From NCBI GenBank assembly GCA_003024175.1, contig MDYQ01000025.1, positions 124,001 through 188,000 of the forward strand: a stretch of DNA of 64,000 nucleotides, read 5' to 3'. The notes below the pieces were generated by a model that worked only from the letters and a program-made list of their open reading frames with translations, ran no database searches and was not told where the DNA came from. The DNA is from Planoprotostelium fungivorum (lineage: Eukaryota > Evosea > Variosea > Cavosteliida > Cavosteliaceae). Both the position numbers and the translations under genes were made by a program. Position 1 is the first letter of the stretch. Each line of letters starts with the position of its first letter. This document shows positions 45,528 through 55,428 of this stretch, in pieces.

Positions 45528-45659
45528 CTACATCCAACAGATGTCTCCCTCTCCCTCTTCAATGTACGTCTGATATTTGTACGTCCTCCAAGAATAAATC
45601 GATGAGGGTGCATCAACTGAGTCACTTGTGCTCGAATCTGATTCACCTTCCGTCTTCAT
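45528..45659 (-). CDS. Hypothetical 43-codon open frame
   Basis: A short acidic frame, MKTEGESDSSTSDSVDAPSS to EEGEGDICWM, lying 46 bp downstream of the NDUFB9 stop on the same strand. It could be an alternative last exon of NDUFB9 or chance. Evidence is only the open frame and protein-like composition. Confidence 0.2.
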   Translation of the reverse strand: MKTEGESDSSTSDSVDAPSSIYSWRTYKYQTYIEEGEGDICWM

Positions 45660-45705
45660 CGTTGGTCACTGGTAAAGATGGCTCACTGATGGCAGGGGAG
45701 AAGAT

Positions 45706-46255
45706 TTATTTTTGGTACTGCTTCTTGGATAGTTCGTGATATCTTGTGATATCTCCGTAAGCTGACCTTTGCAACAGCTGATGGGATGGTGAGGAAGTAG
45801 AACATCATACTGATACACACCCGCTCAGGGAAAGGAAAGTTTCTCTCCCAGGAAGAGCCACCAGGAGCATGGATGTCTGGGGTTAAAATGAGAGAGAGCT
45901 CGAATCACCAACGGTCAACTCACTAACATACGGCAATGGGTGAAGATTAGCCCTCAAGTATTTATGTCCTGAGACATTGTCATCAAGATAAAGATTAGCG
46001 TCCTTACCTTCCCACACCAACTTCTCTGCTTCTCTTGGGTCTTGAACATGCATGTTCTTTCTGAAAGCCTGATGGACCTCCCAAGCATGCTTCTCGAATT
46101 CATCGCTGCAGTCATATCAACTACAGAGGGCGGTATATAGAAGGTGATTCTCACAGATTATAATTCCAATCTCTGGTGTTGCGCAGAAGAGCGCGGTATA
46201 AGCGGGTAACCTCCTGCTTGTGAGTGAGCTCTCCCGAGTGGCGGAGGATGTTCAT
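45706..46255 (-). CDS. NDUFB9: Complex I accessory subunit NDUFB9 (LYR protein)
   Basis: NDUFB9 (B22) is an LYR-motif subunit at the tip of the membrane arm of mitochondrial NADH:ubiquinone oxidoreductase, where it pairs with an acyl carrier protein. The protein opens MNILRHSGELTHKQEVTRLY, then RALLRNTRDWNYNLDEFEKH with the LYR motif followed by the conserved helix with W. Further exons give QAFRKNMHVQDPREAEKLVW, a Pro-rich segment NLHPLPYDIHAPGGSSWERN and an end AYGDITRYHELSKKQYQK. Animal NDUFB9 has the same order (EAEEEFW, HPQPYIFPDSPGGTSYERY). Removal of four introns of 35-50 nt is needed. The protein is about 115 residues, shorter than the human one (179), which suggests a shorter C-terminus. 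Family call is by pattern. Confidence 0.75.
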
Positions 46256-46576
46256 CGTTTCAAGGTCTGTCTCTGTGGATGATTCGCCAGGGTTTCAAAG
46301 CGATGAGAAATCAACATCAGATCTCTGTTCAAACGCCACACGACACATCCTGAGCAACCAAAAGGCATTGAATAAATGCACTATGAATTGATCTTGATAC
46401 ATCTTTTCCATGCGTCACGAGATGGAAAAGGTGTGCGATCCTGTTTATGGAAGAGATGTTTCCTAACCACAAGGATTTATTATCACAATTGCAAACAACA
46501 CGCACGCACGCACGTACACACGCAACCACGCACGCACGCAACGAAACCACGAACGAAAAACACTTGAGCAGCCATC
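46256..46576. promoter_or_regulatory. Divergent promoter region with ACGC-rich simple repeat
   Basis: The 321 bp between NDUFB9 and the TKL kinase gene contain a run of acgc/cacg units (46499-46558) just before the kinase start and no gene. The run is probably in the kinase 5' untranslated region. Confidence 0.5.
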
Positions 46577-49500
46577 ATGCGATCAGAAGAGACTTCAGTA
46601 ACCATGATCTATAACAAGGATTCGCTTGAGCGTTTCCAATCGAAGGCATTGTCGCCCACTCTGCAGAGAGCAGCTCGGTGTAAACAATTACCCACTGTGT
46701 CCCTTGCCACTAATCAAATCGCCTCCAATCACTCCTCTTCAGTACCTCGTTATGGACTCCAGTTCAGCCGTCCCGCTCAGGTGATCGACCTTCCATGACG
46801 TCGTCTTCATGTCTGAGATGAGAGTAGATCCAAGCAAACGGAGGATGCATTCAAAAGGGATACGAAGAGGAGGGAGCAGAGATAGGGCACTTATGGGCCG
46901 CCATAGACAGTCTCAAGTCTTCCCTCCAGAAGCTACAAACAGAACACCAGATATCACTGTTCCAACTGGAAGAACAGAAGAGATACAATCTCAAACTAGA
47001 GACCCAATTCAGAGACGCCAGAGAACAGTTGCGCCTCACTCATTCTTCAGCTTTCGATTCGAATGTAAGGAAGAGTAAATCGAACTACAGTCGCTCTACG
47101 ATGGGAAGGTCCTCTGGAAGGTGAAGAGAGAAGGATTTCTGAAGCTGACCCGACAGGTCCAACCCAGGTAGCCGCAAGAATAGCCTCAGCAGCGACATCG
47201 ATTCCTCTTGGAACGAAGACGATCGCAAGAGGTGAAATTTCGCTGAGATCTCGCTAACCTCATCAAAGGTTCTGGCAAGAGGAAGGTATTTACATCTCTC
47301 CCGCCACCACAAGGAACGTCAACACCAGCCAGAACAATTCTCACTTCAGCTCACACTCGAAATCACTGAGTCGACATCACGAGAGCGCAGAGAACATAAG
47401 AGTCAGCCTCGGTGAGAAGGGCTCAGAGGAGACCGCTTCCATCGGCTCAGCCTCTTCATCTAATTCGTGGAACGATCCAGCCTTGAGGTACCACGGACTA
47501 TCTCTGACGAAGAGTGTCTCGCAGCCAGACCTGAGGAATCACGCTCCCTCCCTACCCATCAATATCACCGTCATATCCAATCAGTTCACTCTCAAGTAAT
47601 TCTATCTTCACACTTGACTTTTGTTTTCATTCTTCGGAGTGGAAGTATATGAGAGCTAAATGATGTTGATGGATCGACAGTACAGTGGTGTTCCCCTTCT
47701 GGAGCATCTCAGAGACGAAGAAGAAGATTGCCAAGAAGTACAACGGCCCCTGCGCTCAATTTGACCTTTACGTCAGAAGGGGATCGAACTGGAATCTCAA
47801 GCGATTGAAGAACGACAAGACGATTCAACATTACATCCAATACTTCCAAGACATGAAGGTGTGTCATCCTCATTGATCACCCTCATCGTCATGCACCCCG
47901 GCTGACCACGATTATAGTATACCATTCTGTTCCAAGGAGAAAAGGTGATGCATCGTGAGATCATTTCGAGCAAGACTGAAGATTGTCACAGAAGTGGTTC
48001 GAGTTTGGAAAGGAAAAGGAAGGCTTAGACTCCACGAACTGCCTCAGCAGTCTGACTCTGGGAGAGATCTTATGTGATGCCATCCTGGCCGATGACATAC
48101 GCCAGATCGAGATCTGTCTCGAATCTGTCACGAAAGAGATCATGGAGGAGAACATCTACAACGTCGGCATACCACTTCACGTGGCCGTGCAGAGCACCGA
48201 GGAGATCTTCAACATCATCATCCATCGTTACTCCACCAATCCCGATTGGGATCTCAACATCGTAGACAAATCGAACGGCTGGACGGGTGAGACTCTCATC
48301 TCTCTGCTCTCCTCTGACGTCATATGCAGCTCTTCACTACGTCGCCGCTGGTGGACAGGACGATCATCTGTCCTGTCTGCTGTCCCTCGATGCAGTGGAC
48401 GTGACGATCGTAGATAACGAAGGGAACACGGCCTTCCATATCTGGGCTCAGCACTCTTCTCCCATCGACATGTTGACCATCGGTAAACTGTGGCTATCTC
48501 GCGGTGAGTCCCATCGAGGGATGAATCTAGTCTGAGAGCTCCAGACGTCAAATTGGTGGAAACGAAGAACAATGCGGGAGAGATTGCTCTGCATCGAGCC
48601 ATGTCCAATCGTGGAGTGCGAATGCAGATGGTCAATTTCCTCCTCAGTGTGGGGTCCGACGTGAACAGTCTGACGCAGAATGGAGAGACACCCATCATGT
48701 TAGCGGTACACATGGGTGTCAGGGATATCATCAAGATACTGGTCATGGCTGGTGCTGATCTATCCAAGAGGTGAGAGGAGAGAGAGGAGGGATCTGATTC
48801 AAGTAGGGATGCGAAAGAGAAGAAGACAGCACTAGAGTGGGCTTCCTACACGAACCAACACGATCTGACGAAGTCGCTGCGACGCATACAGGGTGAGAAG
48901 ACGCCACGGATGATCACTGACGATCTTCAGATCTTCAGACGTGGCTGACGGAAAACAACATGAATCAGTACATTCTTCCTTTTGTAAGAGATGAAGAATG
49001 GTTGGACAAACTGGCGTCCTACAGTGAGGATCAGTGGATTGCCTTCTGCTCTAAGATGAAAATCGATTCACACACCATGACCAAGTTCAAATCCGCTTGG
49101 ATTTCATTGAAAGGTGATCGATCTATTCATCGTTCAACAACTCAAACAAATAGAACGACACTCTCGTCAGCAGTTTTTAGATGGGATGTTGAGAGCCTCA
49201 CGAAACAACAACCACAGCGTAGAGGGTAAGAACAGTGCCAACCGCGAGGTAGAGAACATCGCTCGGCTGCAAGAGAGCATGAACGAGATTGCCAAGACCA
49301 CATCGCGCAGGAACAATCGAGAGAATTACGACTGGAAGGTGGAACACTGCGACGTCGAATTCCTCCGAGAGATCGGCAGTGGAACGAGTGGAATGGTTTT
49401 CGAAGGGAGATTCCGTGGTAAACAGGCAGCCATCAAGGTCATTCGAGACCAGCACAAGGACAGAGTCACCGACCTCTTTCTGAAAGAGTTTGAAGTCATG

Positions 49501-50280
49501 AGGTGAAGCTTACCTCACGACCGACCGTTCACCCTCGCAGTACGATTCGTTCTTCACACGTCGTTCAATTCTACGGAGCCATACTGGAGCCCAGGATCTG
49601 CATCGTCATGGAATACTGCATAGAAGGCTCTCTCCACGACGTGTTACGCACCGAAGGGGAGATGCCGTGGAGCACTGCCTTGTGTTACATGAAGCAGATG
49701 CTGCAGGGCGTGCACACTCTTCACTCGGCCGAACCACCGATCTTCCACAGGGACCTCAAATCACCCAACATCCTGGTGGACAGCAAACACCATCTCAAGA
49801 TCTGTGACTTTGGTGCGTCTCATCTTCATCTCATCCACTTACGATGAGACAGGTCTGGCCAGAGCCTTCACGCCGGAGAACAAGAACACGATGGCCAAAC
49901 TGTGCGGCACTTACAACTACACCGCCCCAGAGCTCTATTCGGGAGGCAGTTACACGGCCAAATGCGACATCTATTCCTTGGGCATGATCTTCTGGTGAGT
50001 TCATCTCTCGAATCCAACTGAAGAGAGAAGGGAGGTCCTCTGGAGGAAGATGACGGGCTCCTACAAACAACCCTACGCAGACCACCCCAAGCTGAAGCAG
50101 AGCTATCAGATCTTCTTTCACGTGGCGAAGAAGGGACTGCGACCGACCATGCCCGTTGGATGCCACCAGAGCCTCTCCGTGTTCATCGCTTCCATATTGG
50201 ATGCGAACCCCACCAAGAGACCCGACACCTCACAACTATTGAGATGCATGGACCAGCTCGAAGCTGTATTGATAGATTAG
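46577..50280 (+). CDS. TKL-type protein kinase with coiled coil and ankyrin repeats
   Basis: Head: LSPTLQRAARCKQLP, then a coiled coil (AIDSLKSSLQKLQTEHQISL, about 46890-47060) and a Ser-rich linker (SVSQPDLRNHAPSLP). A folded module follows (VISNQFTLK, TKKKIAKKYNGPCAQFDLYV, NWNLKRLKNDKTIQHYIQYF; about 47550-47940) that looks like a ubiquitin-like/RA fold. Ankyrin repeats run from about 48140 to 48890 (AALHYVAAGGQDDHLSCLLS, NNAGEIALHRAMSN, NGETPIMLAVHMGVRDIIKI), then a SAM-like segment (WLTENNMNQYILPFVRDEEW). The kinase domain (about 49350-50275) has GSGTSGMVFEG, AAIKVI, FHRDLKSPNIL, ICDFGLA, and GTYNYTAPELYSG. All catalytic residues are present. TKL kinases with ankyrin repeats are numerous in Amoebozoa. 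It ends EAVLID at 50280. Confidence 0.88.
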
Positions 50281-50398
50281 ATACCACCCTCTTTACGATT
50301 CACACCGTCGTTCCCTTCTATACAAAACTTTATTCACACGTCTTTCATTCTTCTTCCTCTGGTAAACCTGAACGATTCAGTATCATCCGTGAATGATA

Positions 50399-52431
50399 TC
50401 ACCCACCGAAATGGAATGAAGAGTGATCTTCATACTCTTGACTTGAGTCCTGTTTCTCCTCGTCGTCCGTTTGTTTCTTCAGCCTCTCGTTGGCAAACCA
50501 TCGAATGACCTGATTGGAAGGCAGGCCCAACTCTTTGCTCAGCATCTGGACCATCTCCGCGTTCGGTCGAGGATTCGAAGAGAATGCTCCACGTAGAAAG
50601 GTCTTCTGTGAAGGTGTCAGGTACAGCCTGCACCCATCAGCTGACATCTCATGATCATGATCATGATCACCTCTGTTTTCCCTTGAACTTTCCTTCTCGT
50701 GTCAATTTCGTTCTCCTGTGCTTGAACCAATTCTTCACTTTCTTCACGTCGATGTTCAACTGGGCCGATATGGCTTTTTCGATTCACTCCTCGTCTCTTC
50801 CATCACTTCACCTTTCGCCTGCTTCCCTCCACCAGCATAAGGATCCATATCGAAATAAGCTTTCAAGATGGACGTCTGCTCTTGTGTCATCCTGTCGTTC
50901 GGTTGTCTTAACTCCATGTTGGCGTGTTTCTTGTGAATCTGAAAGGAATCAGTTGGTCTGTGGGATTTATTCTCTCACCTCTCTTCGGTGTTTGAACCAG
51001 CCTGTGATCTGTTTCAGCGTGACGTCTCCTTGTATCTGTCTCTCTTCAATTCTCCCTCTTCTCTGGTGACATCACCTCGCTCAGCAGTTTCTTCTTTGCT
51101 GCCAAGGTGGGGTAAGGTGAATCCTTGTAGNCTNCCACCGAAATGGAATGAAGAGTGATCTTCATACTCTTGACTTGAGTCCTGTTTCTCCTCGTCGTCC
51201 GTTTGTTTCTTCAGCCTCTCGTTGGCAAACCATCGAATGACCTGATTGGAAGGCAGGCCCAACTCTTTGCTCAGCATCTGGACCATCTCCGCGTTCGGTC
51301 GAGGATTCGAAGAGAATGCTCCACGTAGAAAGGTCTTCTGTGAAGGTGTCAGGTACAGCCTGCACCCATCAGCTGACATCTCATGATCATGATCATGATC
51401 ACCTCTGTTTTCCCTTGAACTTTCCTTCTCGTGTCAATTTCGTTCTCCTGTGCTTGAACCAATTCTTCACTTTCTTCACGTCGATGTTCAACTGGGCCGA
51501 TATGGCTTTTTCGATTCACTCCTCGTCTCTTCCATCACTTCACCTTTCGCCTGCTTCCCTCCACCAGCATAAGGATCCATATCGAAATAAGCTTTCAAGA
51601 TGGACGTCTGCTCTTGTGTCATCCTGTCGTTCGGTTGTCTTAACTCCATGTTGGCGTGTTTCTTGTGAATCTGAAAGGAATCAGTTGGTCTGTGGGATTT
51701 ATTCTCTCACCTCTCTTCGGTGTTTGAACCAGCCTGTGATCTGTTTCAGCGTGACGTCTCCTTGTATCTGTCTCTCTTCAATTCTCCCTCTTCTCTGGTG
51801 ACATCACCTCGCTCAGCAGTTTCTTCTTTGCTGCCAAGGTGGGGTAAGGTGAATCCTTGTAGACATTGAAGAGGAGGCGGGTTTGCTTGCCCGTTGGACA
51901 CCACTTGGCTATGTGTTTCTTCTCTTTTCCCTGATCATCTCATCAGTCCAGCGATAGATGTGTCAATGGCTCACCACGTGGTCGTTGTCGTCTTCCTCTT
52001 CGTCCTCCTCTTCCTCGTGAGATGGATGGTGAAAATCGAGCAGACCAGATGGCTCCCCATTTATTGGTCGTAATAATGCCTCTGCCACTTGGATCTCCAC
52101 TGGATCCAACGCTTCATTCTCTGTAGCTGAGGACGATTACATTGATCGTATGAATGAAATTCCGCTCACTTTGATCTACCTCCGGGGCTTTGGATGGTTC
52201 TTCTAACATCTGAAGAAATGGAGGCATGTCCAGATTGTGGTAAAACTCATTATATATTTGTTGATGATACCTATTGTTACTTGTGTTGTTGTGTCTCTAG
52301 ATCCGTTCAGCAATGGATCAGGACAATCATCGCACCTGATATCCATTATGTCCCTGACCATTCATGCTAAGTGAATTGTCTAGAGGATCCAGGTGAACAC
52401 TCTCGTGGGGAAAGTGTTCGAGTGGATCCAT
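50399..52431 (-). CDS. Triple-homeodomain protein (3' half duplicated in assembly)
   Basis: Read from 52431: an acidic N-terminus (MDPLEHFPHESVHLDPLDNS, then HEEEEDEEEDDND) and three homeodomains in tandem. HD1: PTGKQTRLLFNVYKDSPYPT, LAAKKKLLSE, then helix 3 GDVTLKQITGWFKHRRE. HD2: QPNDRMTQEQTSILKAYFDM, then helix 3 AQLNIDVKKVKNWFKHRRTK. HD3: LTPSQKTFLRGAFSSNPRPN, then GLPSNQVIRWFANERLKKQ. All three keep the WF.(N/H).R core of the DNA-recognition helix; HD1 and HD2 have His where most homeodomains have Asn at position 51, and HD3 keeps Asn. The tail is EYEDHSSFHFGG with stop at 50399-50401. The block 51135-51862 repeats 50403-51130 exactly and abuts two N bases, so one copy is probably an assembly error and the true gene is about 730 bp shorter. 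Confidence 0.78.
50403..51130. repeat. 728-bp exact duplication, copy 1
   Basis: Identical, as far as read by eye, to 51135-51862 (offset 732). Starts ccaccgaaatggaatg and ends gtgaatccttgtag. The two copies are separated by n-ct-n, which marks an assembly join. Confidence 0.93.
51135..51862. repeat. 728-bp exact duplication, copy 2
   Basis: Second copy; continues without a break into the unique 5' part of the homeodomain gene at 51863. Copy 1 carries the stop codon context. Lack of any divergence argues for an assembly artefact or a very recent duplication. Confidence 0.93.
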
Positions 52432-52547
52432 GATGTTTTCTTCAAGTTTCGTCGGTCTGTGGTGTGCTGATGTGTTACTCTCTCATTTTTCTCGCTCACA
52501 AACAACGCGACAGATCACCTGCGATCACATAAGGCACTCTATACACA
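52432..52547. promoter_or_regulatory. 116-bp divergent promoter, homeodomain gene / RPP40
   Basis: Starts at 52431 (reverse) and 52548 (forward) are 116 bp apart. The stretch holds tctcatttttctcgctcac and catacacaat-like AT-rich sequence before the RPP40 ATG. No family-specific site seen. Confidence 0.4.
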
Positions 52548-54125
52548 ATGTTTCGAGGAGATCCTCCTTCAACGCGTCTCAATGTAGTAATCTCATCGTT
52601 TCTGCATCCCAAATCGAATCACGAGAAGTTCATCAAAGGTCATCAGCTGAACTCGCAGGTGTTTATCCAAGAGAATCATCACTGAGATTCGTTGCTTCTT
52701 CAATTGTTGATGTTCGTAGGTGGAGATCATCATTCCAGGCATCCCTCAGCGTGTAAAATCAACTATATGTTATGAGGTACAGAATCCATTCGATCACCAC
52801 CATTCATTTCTACACAGGTATACGGTCCCATCACAACGTTCTTGGATCCCATCATGTTGTCTCTGATCAGGTGACACGACCCAACGGATAACCAGACCTC
52901 ATATGGCACAGGAAGGGAGATTTTGTCGCGATGTCTGACTATGGAATCCATTCATCAAACAACTTTTGCATCAGTGGAGGGAAGTTGTTCATGTCTCTCG
53001 AGAAGGACACTTTTCAGCAGCTGGGATTAGAAGGAAAACCGAGTAAATTTCACGAACCGAGAGGCTCACACTTTGGTGAGTCAGAGATCGCGACACGATG
53101 ATCTGATCGCAATGACGCACAGATCTGACGATCGATCTGAACAAGATGAATGTTGGAAGTAAGGTAAATATCTCTCAACCATTTAAAAGCTGATGAATGG
53201 ATGTAGATCTACGAGCGAACGAAATGGTGTCTCAGTCGATTGTCTCCCGCCCGATTTCTCTGCACGAACGGCCAAGGTGAGATCGATCTACAACTGGACA
53301 TGACATCCATCAGAGATATCATTTCCAAATGAATACGACAGCAAGAAGAAGGAGATTGTAGTGGAGGGAACAGAAGAGAAGATGTTCGATATCGACATAC
53401 CCAATATAGACATCCAACGCTGTGCTGCACCACCAAAAGGACAGAAGAGAGAAGAGAAGAAGAGAGAAGAGAAGAAGAGAGAAGAGAAGAAGAGAGAAGA
53501 GGAGAGTGTGAGTGTGATGATGATGACGAGATGATCTGACAGAGCCAGGACATGAATGAATCGGAGGAATCAGAATCAGAAGAGGAAGAAGAGGTGAGTG
53601 GATGCATTACGGAGAGACTGATGGACGCAGGAAGGAGAGGAAGATGAGGAATACCTCATGAGTCTCTACGATTGGATCGGTGCCATCACAACACGCATGA
53701 CGAGGTGATGTCTCACTGAAGAGAAGAGGATTGAGCGTCTTCAGTCTCATCACTGTCTCGGGTTACGTCGGGCTGGATGAGCGTCACGATGAGTACACAC
53801 CTCAGGTGAGAGGAGAGACCTTCTCATCTGATTGTCACAGCTCCCTTATCAAGGTATGGGAGAGTGTTACACGTACCGCAGTCGAGGCATGATCTCATCA
53901 CGCTACATCTCTGATGCCGTGTCGGAGTTGAGAGATCTGATCGATCGGGGGGCGGCACCGTTCGCCGTCATCAGTGTCTGGGGGTTTCTAAAGTCACCAA
54001 TCTCTTGGAACGAATGCAGACACTCTGATGTGTTCTGTGGGGAGAACGATTATGCCATCATCCTCTTGCCGAATGGAAAGTATGTCATCTTCACTGCCTT
54101 GGGTGATCGTGACGTTTATTCATAA
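52548..54125 (+). CDS. RPP40: RNase P/MRP protein subunit RPP40
   Basis: RPP40 is a protein subunit of nuclear RNase P and RNase MRP (pre-tRNA and pre-rRNA processing). From MFRGDPPSTRLNVVISSFLH the exons give VEIIIPGIPQRVYGPITTFL, CISGGKLFMSLEKDTFQQLG, LEGKPSKFHEP (animal: LSLDKDTYEETGLQGHPSQF), SKIYERTKWCLSR, SLYDWIGAITTRM (LFDWLGAV), and the C-terminal ISVWGFLKSPISWNECRHSD, NDYAIILLPNGKYVIFTALG (LSVQGFADSPVSWEKNEH, YNFVIFNNQDYWLQMAVG). A lineage-specific insert of REEKK repeats and an acidic run (about 53440-53600) lies in the middle. About ten short introns. The animal protein and this one share order and length apart from the insert. Ends GDRDVYS at 54125. Confidence 0.88.
53441..53510 (+). 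repeat. Coding repeat KREEK in RPP40
   Basis: Four to five 15-bp units (core agaagagaagaagag) encode KREEK tandemly between the two conserved halves of RPP40. Confidence 0.85.
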
Positions 54126-54166
54126 AGTTGTTGGTGATGAAGAGATGGAGTCGATTGGTTTGATAT

Positions 54167-54771
54167 TTATTCGGCCCAGCTCTTCTCTACAATTTCCTTG
54201 ACTTGCCGTGTGTACTCTCTCTTGTTCTCTTGGAAGAGGCGTGCAGCTTCAGAGTTGGCGGGGGAATTGGGGTTGGGATCGCAGAGGAGAGATTGGATGG
54301 ACGTGAGGATGGCTGCAATGTCGTAGATTGGACTCCACTGATTCTGAAGAATGTCTAAACAGATGCTTCCATCAGCATACACTGTAACAGCGTTATTATC
54401 TCATGAAAATATACCGCAAGACGGATGACGAATCACGATGTTCCATTAACGCATCACACGTAAATCATTTAGGAACATGGCTCACCGTTGGGATGAAACA
54501 TTTTGGAAGTGAATTTTACAGTTGGCGCCTTGTTGGGGTATTCCTCTGTAAACTCTAAAGTGAGACGGAAGGTTCCACCCTCCCATGGAGTATCATCGGG
54601 TCTGGACACCTCTTGAGTCATAGAGAAGGCATTATAAATGACTCACCCAAAAATCACGGCATTCCACTTCATAAGATTGGTTTCGAGAGGAGCACCAGAA
54701 ACTCCCTGAGGTGGGTCCGTTTGGAGACGCTTGAAATCCCTCATGAGTCTTCTTCTACCTGGTGTGGACAT
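54167..54771 (-). CDS. UBE2B: Ubiquitin-conjugating enzyme E2, RAD6/UBE2A-B type
   Basis: RAD6-type E2s ubiquitinate histone H2B and PCNA and act in the N-degron pathway with RING E3s. The protein starts [20 protein letters not shown], then [55 protein letters not shown] and [20 protein letters not shown] with the catalytic Cys, ending EIVEKSWAE. The start [20 protein letters not shown] is diagnostic for RAD6. Length is about 150 residues, as expected. Two introns, one (about 54382-54486) longer than usual at about 105 nt. HPN and the active Cys are in place. Confidence 0.96.
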
Positions 54772-55428
54772 GTTTCTTCTTTTTGATCTGGCGATTTGCA
54801 ATCCGTTTCTGATCAGAGACTTCCGACCCAATTATTTGGTCCGCCATTTCACCGAAGAGGAACACATCACTGCTTGACCATTTCACTGCTGACCCAAAGA
54901 AGTATCGCTTGTCAAGTATATCTCTTTCGAATTGGTTTCAATACATGTCGCACATACAGTAATGCATTCGCATCTGTTGCCGCTTGATTGACTTTTAGCC
55001 ATTGTTGATTCATCGAGGTATCAGACTTCGGTGGTGCCAGAGGTGATGCGATAGAGTCCTTCATAGGTTCACGCGGTCCTGTTCTGTAAATAGCAGGATC
55101 CGGCTGTCGAATATGTCACCATAAGTGCAGCTGTCCACCTATGAGACAGCTCGCACCTTCTCGAGACGAGACTTTGTCTCTACACAGACGAGTGAGGAAT
55201 TGGGCTGGTTCGACCTAGGCTCATGCAAGATAATCTATCACCATAAATATCCCAGCGCGCTATCCTGCAGGTAACCTGTGATACCTGTCATTCTTACGGG
55301 GTTACTTTAAGGTAGCTTGCCTGCTTAGCCTTAACTGAAGTCTTACGCGGTTTTTGGTGCGTTAACTACGGTGGCTTCTGATTCTTGCGGAATAAATTCT
55401 CCGCTCTATTTCCTTCAAGAAGGCCATC
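54772..55428. other. Intergenic stretch
   Basis: 657 bp between the divergent E2 and polysaccharide lyase genes. I see no convincing coding frame, tRNA or other RNA. A forward frame at 54796-54987 is a chance frame without family match. Most of it is probably promoter and untranslated sequence of the two genes. Confidence 0.5.

Noticed and set aside
50650-50675. atgatc tandem run as a regulatory palindrome
   Set aside because: It lies inside the homeodomain gene next to an intron boundary and is duplicated with the block. It is a simple repeat; no further evidence of function.
55150-55260. Possible tRNA-like stretch with a ggttcgacc string
   Set aside because: The B-box-like string does not meet the full consensus, and no A box or acceptor stem could be paired.
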